NCBI GenBank assembly: GCA_002104945.1
Contig: MCFH01000010.1
Coordinates: forward strand, 558,001 to 622,000
DNA: 64,000 nucleotides
Direction: 5' to 3'
Source of the DNA: Piromyces finnis
Lineage: Eukaryota; Neocallimastigomycota; Neocallimastigomycetes; Neocallimastigales; Neocallimastigaceae
Shown: piece by piece, positions 9,548-20,068 of the stretch
Position numbering within the stretch: the stretch's first letter is position 1
Layout of the letters: each line of letters starts with the position of its first letter
Program-made: the position numbers and the translations under genes
Notes under the pieces: generated by a model
The model's database searches: none
Told to the model about the DNA's origin: nothing
What the model saw: the letters and a program-made list of their open reading frames with translations, nothing else

Positions 9548-12500
9548 GGGTCTTGTTGAATTCTCTTAGCTTTGCTGGACAGTTCAGATTTTCTTCGGGT
9601 TCCCATGAGGCTTCTGAAATAGGATATCCTTTCCATTTGATCAAGTACTGAGTTTTGTTATAGCGTCTTCTTTTGTCCAGAATTTCTTCTACTTCGTATT
9701 CCTCCTCTTCGTTTATAATGACAGGTGGTGGAGGTTGAACTTTTCGGTTTGTACTTTTCCCTTCGAAGTAAGGCTCGAGAGATGATTTATGGAATACCGG
9801 ATCAATCTTCATGTTACCAGGGAGTTTCAATTTAAATGAGACTTCTGATATTTGTTGTTCAATTTCATAGGGACCGAGTTTCCGAGGGGTGAATTTTTTA
9901 TTTCCCTTAACTAAATTATTATTGATTAACCATACCTTTTCTCCTGGTTTGAATGACGGGCCTGGTTGTCTATGTCTATTGGCGAAATGTTCTTGTTTCT
10001 TTTGGGCTTCCGAAAGGTTTTTCTTGAGGGTGCTGATAATTTCTTTTAATTCTTTTGTGTATTCTTCAGCTCTTGGAACTTCACTTGTTGTTGGAATTGT
10101 TGGATTAAAATTAGGATGGAAACCATAGTTCAAGAAGAAGGGTGTTTGTTTTGCAGATTCTTGAACTGAATTATTGTAACTAAATTCAGCTAGGCTTAAG
10201 TATTCGATCCAGTTAGTGCCTTTGTAATTTGAGAAGCAGCGTAGATATTGTTCTACAACGGAGTTCACTCTCTCCGTCTGGCCATTGGATTGGTGGTGAT
10301 AAGCAGAAGAGTATTTCAAATCAATCTTGAGGGTAGCAAAGAATTTCTTCCAAAACTTTGAAGTGAACTGAGAACCTTGGTCGAGAACAATGTCGGAGGG
10401 GCATCCATGAAGTTTGAAGACGTTGTTAATGAAAGCTTCGGCAGCACGTTCAGCAGTGGGAACTTTTTCAAGAGGGATAAAGTGAGCCATTTTTGTCAAT
10501 CGATCAATGACAACGAAGATACAGGTAAATCCACGAGAAGAGGGGAGGTCAGTGATAAAATCCATAGCAATGGAAGACCAGGGACGTTCACCTAAAGGAA
10601 GAGTGGATAATAACCCGTAAGGTTTATGTCTAGAGGATTTCGAACGACAGCAGACCTCACAAGAACGGACATAGTCCTTAACATCCTGATACATTTTGGG
10701 CCACCAGTAGTTACGGGAAATCAAGGATAAAGTTTTTGAAATACCAAAATGGCCGGCAGCAGGGGAGTCATGACAAGAAGACAGAATTTCAACTCGGCAA
10801 TCATTAGGAACATAGATTTTATCTTGGAAAAGGAGGACGTTGTTACTAAGTTTGTAGTCAGAAGAACAATTATCATTGAGAAGTTGATTAGAAGTCTCAA
10901 TGAAGAATTTGTCAAGTTTACAAGAGAGAGCAATTTTTTCAAGAAGAGAAGAAGGAGTGGATGAAGCAAAGCAGGAGCTGAAATTTTCGGGACGAAAGAC
11001 AGAGTTATTAGAATCGGAATTGCAAGAGTGATCAAGATAGTCAGGTCTTCTTGACAAGGCATCGGTTTTCCCGTTCGAGGAACCAGGGCGATATTCAATG
11101 ACAAAATCGAATTCAGCAAGGAAAAGGGACCATCTAATTAATCTCTGAGTCATCTTCTCCGGTTTCTTCTGAAAAAGGAGGTTTCTGTGGTCTGATATAA
11201 TTTTGAAAGGATGATTCGCACCTTTCAAAAAATGTCTCCACACTTCTAAGGACGCGACGATAGCCAAAAGTTCTTTATCATAGATAGGGTAGTTCTTCTC
11301 CGGGTTTGTAAGGGATCTAGAAAAGAACGCAACAGGGTGAAGAATATTGTCGGACTTGTTGACTTGAGACAATACAGCACCTATGGCGAAGTTACTTGCA
11401 TCGGTTTCGACAACGAAAGGTAGGTCAACATCAGGATATGCAAGGATAGGCTGACTAATAAAATGCTTAACCAAAGCATCAAAAGCATCTTGAGCGGTAT
11501 CGTTCCAAACGAAGGCGGTGTTCTTCTTGCAAAGTTGGTGGAGTGGGTGAGCAATCTTAGCAAAGCCAGGAATAAATCTACGATAATAGTTGGCTAAGCC
11601 TAGGAAAGATTGTAGTTCATGGACCGATTTAGGAGTCGGCCATTCCGCAATGGCTTTCACCTTATTAGGGTCCATTCCGATACCAGAGGCAGAGATTCTA
11701 TGACCAAGGAAGTCAAGACAAGGAGAGTCGAATAGACATTTTTCAAGTTTAGCGTACAGTCCGGCTTCTTCGAGTCTACGAAGGACTTCATTGACGTGTT
11801 CATGATGTTCGGCTATATTATCAGAAAAAATGATAATATCGTCAATATACGAAAAGACGAATTTACCGATAATGCCTTCAAGAACGTCGTTAATAAAATG
11901 TTGGAAGACTGCAGGAGCGTTCTTGAGACCGAAAGGCATTACCAGATATTCGAAATGGCCAAATTGACAGGTGAAGGCGGTCTTATATTCATCGCCTTCT
12001 TTGATTCTTACCAAGTTATAGGCGGATCGAAGATCTAACTTCGAGAACACCTTAGCTTTTCCTAGATGATCCAACATGTCTTGGATCAATGGGAGAGGGT
12101 ACGAGTTCCTAATGGTGATTTCGTTCAAGCGGCGGTAGTCGATACACATACGAAGTTCTCCACTCTTCTTCGGGACAAACAGAACGGGAGCACCAGCTGG
12201 CGATTTGGATTTGCGGATAAACCCCTTTTTTAAATTTTCATTAATGGTTTCTTCTAATACCTTTGATTCTTTCTCAGTAAGTCGGTAGATTGGACCATAA
12301 AACAAGTTGCTATTTGGTCTCAGGTTGATCTCACAGTCGTACGGGCGATGAGGAGGGAGTTTATCAGCGAGCCTTTCCTCGAACACTTTGGAGTGTTGAG
12401 AGTAGTGAATTGGAATTTGGGGTGACTCAACTTCAGGTTCTTCTAAACAAGTGAATACATTGAAAGGGTATTCAGGTGTATTTCCAACTGACATTTCGTC

Positions 12501-13742
12501 CTTCGATTGGTCTTCGAGTTCAGAAGTGGTAGAGCTAGCAGATTCTTTCCTTAAGCAATTTTCCTTACAGTATTCAGAATGATAGGAAACGTCCTTACTA
12601 GCAAAATTGATTGTCGGATTGTGAAGGGCCAGCCAATCAGAGCCAAGAATACAACAGTAAGAAGGCAATTCTACGACGTAAAATTGTAACTGGCATGAGT
12701 GATTCATGTGTTCCACAGTTATAGGCCAAGTCTGGCCGATAATCTTTTGGTGACCTCCGATACCTATAATTTGTGGGCATTTTACTTTGGTAATTATAGG
12801 GATCTCATGGGCCTTAACAAAGGCGTGGTCTATCAAACAGAATTGTGAACCACTATCTAAGAGAACTTTAGTTCCGACAGATTTGTATGGAAGAACAACA
12901 TCAACATCGATAACAGTTTGAGGTAAAGAGGAGTTATCCGAAAGTCGAGTGGATTTTTCTTGTTCATTCAAAACATGGACCCCAGCATTATTAGTATGGT
13001 TTTCCTTTTTGGTTCTAATAGGGCATTCAGATAATCGGTGACCAGGTTTACCACAATATAAGCAGAGATTCTCTTTCATTCGGCGGCTACGTTCTTCACT
13101 TGAAATGGGGCCAAAATTATTTTCCTTCTTGGGCTGAGTGGATTTACTTGTAGATCTTTCTGAGGAGCGGGATTGGAAGCTTTGTTTAGAACGGAAACTT
13201 CTATTGGATCTTCTGTTTATTTCCTCTTGGTGGCATGCCAATCTACTTCCTATACGACTGGCTATTGTTTGTAAGTTTATCAAGGTAGAAGGGCCAGGAA
13301 ACATCTGAAGGATATGGGTGGCGATTCTATCGTCCAACCCATCAACAAAAGCATCCATCTTGGCTTGTTCATTCCAAGTGGATTCATCAGCATAGTAGTT
13401 AAATTCCTTGATATACTCTTGAGTATTGGATAGGCCACGTTGTTTGATCTTCTTGAGCTTTTGGTTGGCAGTATAGACCATATCCTGAAAACCAAAAGCA
13501 GCCTTCAGCTTTCCAACAAAGGCGCCATAATCCTGTAAGCAAGGATCATGGTTGTTAATCAAGGTAGCAGCCCAATTCATTGCATCCCCGTAGAGGCGAC
13601 TAACGACGTAGAAGACCTTTTCTCCATCGTCCCTTCCTATTTCAGGATGGATCATAAAGATCATGTCCATTTTGGCTAAGAATCCCTTCAGGTAGCGACG
13701 GTTGCCATCAAAACCGTTCTTCAAATCAGCAGAGTTATCCAT
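9543..13742 (-). CDS. E3: intact gag-pol polyprotein of a chromovirus
   Basis: One frame of 1,399 residues encodes every enzyme a Ty3/gypsy element needs. Gag ends in a CCHC knuckle ([14 protein letters not shown], near residue 230). Protease has LLDSGS (about 294). RT has [24 protein letters not shown] and YIDD (about 632). RNase H has [11 protein letters not shown] (about 780). Integrase has its HHCC finger (about 990-1035), MDFITD (about 1060), [11 protein letters not shown] and QTERVNS (about 1157). A chromodomain (about 1347-1385) closes the protein. Gag and pol are fused without a frameshift, as in Tf1-like elements. No stop or lost catalytic residue is visible, and the LTRs are near-identical, so E3 may be active. 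The leader before the ATG is only 70 bases. Confidence 0.95.
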
Positions 13743-13801
13743 AAAAAAAAATTAGAAGTAAGCAAATAAACGAGGCACTGAGGTAGCGATCTTTTTCTTA
13801 G

Positions 13802-13812
13802 AGTGTTTTTAT
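13802..13812 (-). promoter_or_regulatory. Self-priming PBS of E3
   Basis: ATAAAAACACT on the - strand directly follows the CA end of the 5' LTR. It lacks the TGG of a tRNA-binding site and is the exact complement, over 11 bases, of AGTGTTTTTAT at 13996-14006 inside the LTR. An 11-base self-complementary pairing is what Tf1 of fission yeast uses. Confidence 0.7.
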
Positions 13813-13995
13813 TGTAACGAAATATTATAATAATAAACACACACACTCTAATGTATCAAATATATGTATTTTTTTTAATAATGTTTATTTATTAAATTTA
13901 TTATTATAATACGACTAACTCGCTAGGTCAGTGTATTATCAAACTAAAGACGAAACAAAAAAAAAAAAAAAAAAACTAATTTTTATTAATTATTA

Positions 13996-14006
13996 ATAAA
14001 AACACT
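13996..14006 (-). promoter_or_regulatory. Proposed 5' end of E3 RNA (self-primer)
   Basis: AGTGTTTTTAT on the - strand is the perfect complement of the PBS at 13802-13812. It lies about 31 bases downstream of the TATA box, where Pol II would start. The RNA start is inferred from this spacing. Confidence 0.62.
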
Positions 14007-14036
14007 AAAGAACTATTTTATCTTTCTTATTCTCTC

Positions 14037-14043
14037 TTTTATA
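14037..14043 (-). promoter_or_regulatory. TATA box of the E3 LTR
   Basis: TATAAAA on the - strand, followed by a purine-rich GAGAGAATAAGAAAG stretch, stands about 31 bases before the proposed RNA start. The same sequence occurs in the 3' LTR. Confidence 0.6.
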
Positions 14044-14200
14044 CATGAAAATTATTTTTTTTTTTTTTTTTTTTAATACAATTTGATAAGTGAATTAATT
14101 ACTTAATGATTGGTTATAAAAATATAATTATGAAATTTTCATTAATCTAACCTTAATGATTTTCTAGTCTAACCCTTATCATTAGATATACCTCATTACA

Positions 14201-14241
14201 GTTGGCAGTTTGATTAACGGAAGTTTGCCCTCTTCCATAAC
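14201..14241 (-). pseudogene. E4: first codons of the -1 frame (pol), cut by the E3 LTR
   Basis: If a ribosome slips back one base on the heptamer at 14245-14251, it reads LGYGRGQTSVNQTAN and stays open to 14201, where the E3 LTR begins. This is the start of a downstream protease/pol frame that has been separated from the rest of the element. Confidence 0.5.
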
Positions 14242-15171
14242 CTAGTTTTTTGTATAATATGTAGAGTTCATGTGTGGGCAAAATCTGGCAATATGACCTG
14301 GTTCATGGCAGAAATAACAGGTCTTTATGTGTAAGTTCTGCATTCCGTTAATCAAATCATTCATTTCATCATTTTGATTATTAATGCTAGTAGTTAATCT
14401 TGTATTATTATTAGAATTTGATATATTAGAATATTGTGTACTAGCACCATTATTCATACTATTATAGCTTTTACTATAATTAACATTATTACCATTATTA
14501 TTACTATTATTATTAACATTATTATTTACTTTAATATTATGTGGAGGATTGTAATTATTGTAATTATTCGAATATCTAGGCCTACTATAAGTATAATTCG
14601 AATTATTATAATTGTTATTATTAGTACGACGGTAGTTCATAGACGAAGTACTAGCTCTAAGATTTGGACCATTATGAATTTCATAATATCTTTCAGCAAT
14701 CCCCATAGCATCTTCAATTGATTTTGGATCTGCGAATGCAACCTTTTCATAAACATCATCTTGTGCAACTAGAGCGAATTCATAGTCATACACAGAAATC
14801 TTGTCTTTGAATTCATCTGGCAGATCATCATAAAGCTTCATAAACTTTTTATCAAATTCTAATACATTTTCATTAACTTCAATTTTTAACATTTTTAATT
14901 TCCTAAATTTGGCAGCTTTATCATTGTTTGAATGATATTTCTTCATAAGTATTACTTTACATTCATTAAGAGATAAGTCTCTATTTACTTTTCTCCTATG
15001 TTCCAGAATCGCTTTGGTAGCTTCTTCACGCGTACTAGCCAAAATATAACGGTAGATATCTTCATTAGCTACCTTTTCTATAGCTAACCAATTTTCTAAA
15101 AGATCCACCCAGGTATCTACATCTTGGTTAGTTCCTCCAATTGTTGGAAGTGGAATTTTAAATTCACCCAT
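14242..15171 (-). CDS. E4: Gag-like protein with CCHC knuckle
   Basis: This 309-residue protein resembles LTR-retrotransposon Gag. The N-terminal two thirds are charged and helical, in the style of retrotransposon gag domains (TWVDLLENWLAIEK.., then ..EFDKKFMKLYDDLPDEF). A low-complexity Asn/Ser/Tyr-rich linker follows (about residues 180-270), then one zinc knuckle (CYFCHEPGHIARFC, about 286-299). It is not close to the gags of E1-E3, which begin differently and are fused to pol. The frame ends at a TAG directly after a slippery heptamer, which suggests Gag is the product of normal termination and Gag-Pol of frameshifting. Pol is missing because E3 lies at 14200. Confidence 0.82.
   Translation of the reverse strand: MGEFKIPLPTIGGTNQDVDTWVDLLENWLAIEKVANEDIYRYILASTREEATKAILEHRRKVNRDLSLNECKVILMKKYHSNNDKAAKFRKLKMLKIEVNENVLEFDKKFMKLYDDLPDEFKDKISVYDYEFALVAQDDVYEKVAFADPKSIEDAMGIAERYYEIHNGPNLRASTSSMNYRRTNNNNYNNSNYTYSRPRYSNNYNNYNPPHNIKVNNNVNNNSNNNGNNVNYSKSYNSMNNGASTQYSNISNSNNNTRLTTSINNQNDEMNDLINGMQNLHIKTCYFCHEPGHIARFCPHMNSTYYTKN
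14245..14251 (-). promoter_or_regulatory. -1 ribosomal frameshift heptamer A AAA AAC
   Basis: On the - strand the gag frame reads ACA AAA AAC TAG, so A AAA AAC fits the X XXY YYZ rule in the correct phase, with the stop as the next codon. The -1 frame is open afterwards. A G-rich stretch (GGTTATGGAAGAGGG) follows; no clear pseudoknot could be judged because the LTR cuts the sequence after about 40 bases. Confidence 0.65.
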
Positions 15172-15988
15172 TATTGAATTGAAAATAGAATAAATAATTA
15201 ATTGGTAATATTATATGAAATAAAAAAAAAATAAAATAAAAATAAATGTAATTCTTAATTATAAGATTAAAATAATGTAAATAATACAATATTTTAATTC
15301 TCTTTAAATAAAATAAAATAAAATAAAATAATTAAAATAGTTAGAATTAAAATAAGTAAGAAGATACAATATTTTAATTCACTTAGATAATGATAATTAT
15401 AAAATAATTAGAATTAAAATAAGTAAGAGAATACAATATTTTAATTCACTTAAAATAATATGAAAATTTCTTTAAAATAAAACTCACTATAACTAATATA
15501 GTTGGTAGTAAGCTTAATCAGATATTATAAAATAAGTAAAAATATTATAAAATATGTAATAATAATTCTTAAATATAAAATTCTTTATATATAATATAAT
15601 GTTATATAGTAATATAACATAAAACTTTTCAAACTATTGAATAAAAATAAAATAAATAATCTACCAACTAATAAACATATATGAATAAAAGATTAATCGT
15701 TTTTATTCTGGTCCGATTTCCCCAGTTTCTCTTATTCAATTATATAAAAATAATAAAATTGTATTAATAATAATATTCTTGTGGATATTAGAATATAACT
15801 TGACTAAAGTAAATACTCTAAATTTCACAAAATACAAAGGTAAAATAAAGAAAATAAAAATAACAATTAATTCAATTCAATAATATCGCGTTTATTTTCC
15901 ACTTAATAATAAAACACTCAAACTAAATAATTAAATTCACCTATATTATAGATTTAATTAACTAATATTAATATCTTTTATTCTACAA
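15172..15988 (-). other. E4 leader region with ~70-bp imperfect repeats
   Basis: This is the non-coding stretch between the E4 primer site and gag. It contains (AAATA)n at about 15306-15333 and two to three imperfect copies of a unit carrying AATTAGAATTAAAATAAGTA and TACAATATTTTAATTC (about 15265-15455). No ORF is seen. Confidence 0.5.
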
Positions 15989-16005
15989 CCTCACACTTCG
16001 CACCA
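15989..16005 (-). promoter_or_regulatory. tRNA-type primer binding site of E4
   Basis: On the - strand, TGGTGCGAAGTGTGAGG is far richer in G/C than its surroundings and begins with TGG, the complement of a tRNA CCA end. It follows ATATCAAAT, a plausible LTR end, and lies upstream of E4 gag on the same strand. The tRNA implied would end CCTCACACTTCGCACCA. I cannot name that tRNA with certainty. Confidence 0.6.
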
Positions 16006-16008
16006 ATT

Positions 16009-16979
16009 TGATATAAGTTTCTTTTATGTTGTAGTAATTTAATATTAGTTTATTTATAATTTATTATATTAGGTGAAAAATATTTTATTACTATTAACTT
16101 CTCTCTTATTAATAATTTCACTTATAATATTTTCTTATTAATTATTAAAGCTCTTCTCTTTTTCTAATTATTAATTATTTTTACATGAATATTTTTATAT
16201 TATAAAATTCCTATAATATAATTGAATATCAATTATATAATGTAATGTATTCATAATATATGAATAATAATTAAATAGGATATAGTATAATATATTTTAC
16301 ATTTTATATGAAATATTACTATATAAGGAAAGGTAATGTAATACAAATAAGTATTACAATAAAATTAATACTAATATATAATATTAATATTTAAGAATAT
16401 AATGAAATATGTACATGAATTCTATAACTAATATATAAATAATGTATTATAATATATATCAATTATTATATTATTATTATGAAATATTATATATAAATTT
16501 TAAAGATGAAATTGAATATTTTAAATAATAAAAATTATTTTAAATATTGGCTAATATGTAGCTAGACATATTAATTTCATATCATTATTGATACGGGTTA
16601 ATTTTATGTAGAAAGAATTTAATATGTGTTTTATTATTAACTTTATTGATTACGTTTCAATATCACCATTCTGTCATTGTTAACTATTAAACTTCAACTG
16701 AAAAACAAAAAGCCTCTTTAATAATAATTATTCCTTAGTCTATTTATACTAATGAGACTTACTTAATAATTAGTTGTCCAATTATAAAGCTGGAGTTATA
16801 TGAATTATACATTTACATTATTTTTTTTTTACATTACAAATATTTACATTCATTTTACATTCATTTGTATTACATTCTTATACATTGTAGAAATAATTAA
16901 TATTATAATAAAGCTTATATAAATTTAATATTAGGAAAAATTTACTACTATGTTCAAATCACATATAATTTTTATATCA
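16009..16979 (-). repeat. Possible 5' LTR of E4 (boundaries uncertain)
   Basis: TGATATAA (- strand, from 16979) and TTATATCA (ending at 16009) form matching inverted ends around 971 bases that directly precede the E4 primer site. In DNA this A/T-rich an 8-base match can occur by chance, and no second copy is in the window. Confidence 0.3.
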
Positions 16980-18033
16980 TTATTATAGAAAAAGAAAAAT
17001 TGTCAAAATTACCTTTAAATAATGTAGGTAATTATACAAGGTGTAAAAAGTGGGTGAAAATAAAATGTTCAAATTATTAATGTATTATTAATATTTATAA
17101 TTATTTACTTTATTATTTAAGATAAGAAAAAAAGTATTTTATTTTATAATTAAGCTTTAAAAAAAAAAGCTTAATAATGTTTTTATTAAAATCAAAATAT
17201 TTCAAATAGAAAGAATTATTACTGAGTTTAATAAAGAGGTATTCACAATCAATAGTAATTTATGACAGGTATTATAATTTGATTTTTATATATAATAAAA
17301 ATTAATGAAACCAAATTTGTAATAATTAATTAAAATAATTCAATTAACTTTTTAAAAAAAATATAAAATATACACAGTTATATATAACTGAGTGAATACA
17401 CTTTAAATTGATGTAAGCGTTTTAAAAAGCAGTACATAAAAAGTAAATATTAGTAAAAGTAACAGAAAAATTATTATTATAAAAATTAAGGTATAAGCAA
17501 TTTATATTTTATTAAAAATAAATAAGAAAATTAATTTATTATACATCAATCCTAACCCATATAATAATCTAACCTATTTATTCTTTTTTTCAGAGCTACA
17601 CCATCTAATATTTTAATTATAGATTAAAATATTAATATTATAACATTGTCTATTATACAACAGCATGAAATCATAATGATTTTCTTGACTATATAATGAA
17701 AATAATAATAAAACTTTTTTTAAAAATAATATTTAAAAAATTTTAGTACTTAAACTTTTATAAATATTACAAAAATATATGTTTTTTAGAACTGTCTTAT
17801 AAAAACAAATAAGAGTATGTAAAGCTTACTATAAAACATAAAACAAGTATTGATAAATATTAAAATATGTTATTAATAGGATTTTCCATAATGACCTAAA
17901 ATTTTACAGAAAAGAAACTTATAAAATAAAATAACTTTTATGAAGCATTTAATGCCTCAAACTATATTGAAGAAAGTAGAAATGTTTATTTCAGATTAAT
18001 ATTTTAAGTGAAAATAATTTCTATGCTTTTATT

Positions 18034-18086
18034 TATAATAATAATAATAATAATACTAATACTAATACTAATACTAATACTAATAC

Positions 18087-18139
<53 letters not shown>

Positions 18140-18142
18140 GTG
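18034..18142. repeat. Compound microsatellite (AAT)n-(ACTAAT)n-(AAT)n
   Basis: An (AAT) run changes into about six ACTAAT units and back to (AAT). The open reading frame across it is a by-product of the repeat. Confidence 0.9.
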
Positions 18143-18604
18143 ATAATACTAATAATGATGATAAAGAAACTGTTAATAATAGTGTATTAAAAAGAAAAAC
18201 AGTAGATAATAATAAAAACGTGAATCAAATATAATGTAATAACTTTTATTAGTAGTAATGCTAAAGAAAGAAAAAAAGTTGAATAGAATTTAAAACTTTT
18301 ATTACTAAGTGAGCAAAGAGTAAATACTTTTTTTATTTTTTCTTAAACTATGAAAATCTTTATTTAATTTAAAAATTCAAAAATCATTAAGGAAGGGATA
18401 ATAATAAATAGACTTATTGAGTTGAATTTTAAAATGGTTATTGTTAAGTGAGATTATTTAAATAGAAAACTTGATTTGAATCATTTAAAAATATTATTAT
18501 TGCTTTTTTAAGGATGTGACAATCACTATTATTAATAAATTTAATAAAAATGGAATATTTTAATTCTTTAAAGTGCCTTTCAACTGCATCTATAGCATAA
18601 TTAA

Positions 18605-18628
18605 ATATATATATATATATATATATAT
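18605..18628. repeat. (AT)n microsatellite
   Basis: Twelve or so AT units without interruption. Confidence 0.85.
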
Positions 18629-19276
18629 TTTAATATTTATTTTCAGGGTAAGAAGAATTAACAATAGTATTTAGTATTTAGTTAGTTTAAAAATAAAAAA
18701 TTATTTAATCTATATTTTTATAAAATATATAAATAATCTATAAGAAAAAAGTAATCGTTTAGGATCAAAATTTAGATTTTGAAAACATTTTTTTTTTTTT
18801 TTTTGGTTAAAGTTTAGGAAAAGTATTTAAAATTTAGTTAGGAAAGGAAAGAAAAAAAAAAAAACTATTTCATAAACATAAACCTTTAATAATTAATTTA
18901 TTCATTGATGATTATATGTTTATATACTTAAAAATAATAATCATGCATTTTGGTTGGTATTATCATTTCTTTATAGTACAATTGTTTTTAATTACTAAAT
19001 AAATAATTTTTGTTAAAAAAGATGTCAAAATTTTATTTTAAAGAAAAGAGTAAAAAAAAAAAAAAAGACTATTTTTGTACTCTTATAAATTTAGTTTAAA
19101 AGATGTAAAATAAATACCTATATTCTATTAATTAGAGTATCATAATAAGTAAAAAAAATAATACTATTCTTTTATATTGTTATATTAATAAATAGTAGAA
19201 AAAAATATTATAGAGCTTTTTGTTTATAATTTATAATTTATATTGCATTATCTATATTTAATATATGGAAAAGATA

Positions 19277-19440
19277 TTTAATCCATAAAACACTTACAAA
19301 ATAATATTATATTGATAATGCAATTCCTTTTTGCTTTAAATTTACTCTCATCTATTAATGTTTAATCCGTAAAACACATACAAAATAATATTATATTGAT
19401 AATGAAATTCCTTTTTGCTTTAAATTTACTCTCATCTATT
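19277..19440. repeat. Tandem duplication, 84-bp unit, two copies
   Basis: The unit starts TTTAATCC(A/G)TAAAACAC and ends CTCTCATCTATT. The two copies (from 19277 and 19361) differ at only a few positions, so the duplication is fairly recent. Confidence 0.88.
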
Positions 19441-19720
19441 GAAATAATTGTAGTTAGAATGATAACTTTTATAGTTCATCTATAGCAACGAAATTAGTAA
19501 TTTTATTATTAAAAATTGAAATTTGAAAATGGAAATATAATAGTTTGTTTTTATGTATTGATAATTTTTTTTTATTAATATTCTTTTAAGCTATTCTGAT
19601 TATTTTTTTTTTAAAAAAATAAACTTATGGGTTCAATTGTATCAGTTGTATAATGCATAGTTAATCAACGAAATCGGTGTATTTCTTTATAAATAAAAAT
19701 GTCAATATTTCTTTACTTTT

Positions 19721-19722
<2 letters not shown>

Positions 19723-19759
<37 letters not shown>
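19723..19759. repeat. Poly-T run of about 37
   Basis: Uninterrupted T homopolymer in the desert. Confidence 0.9.
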
Positions 19760-19760
<1 letters not shown>

Positions 19761-19963
19761 AGAAAATAATATTATAATACACAAAATATAAATAAATGAT
19801 TTATTTTATATAAAAGTAATAAAATAATTTTTTTCTTTTCTTCTTCTTTTTTTTTTTTATTATATAAAAGATTATAATGTAGAAAAATTGATTATAGCTA
19901 TATTAGATTTCTTCATCTTGGAATAATAATACTGTTTGAAGTGGAACACTAAAGGAATTTCCT

Positions 19964-20068
<105 letters not shown>

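Larger units (their letters stand above)
13813..14200 (-). repeat. 5' LTR of E3 (family B)
   Basis: It is 388 bp with TGTAATGAGG at the 14200 end and TTTCGTTACA at the 13813 end (- strand). It carries a TATA box and the proposed RNA start. Its outer end cuts into retroelement E4. Families A and B share the TGTAA..TTACA ends and the ATAAAAAC that follows, but little else. Confidence 0.93.

Noticed and set aside
14434-14721. 95-residue Ile-rich ORF on the + strand
   Set aside because: It is the reverse complement of the Asn-rich linker of E4 Gag.
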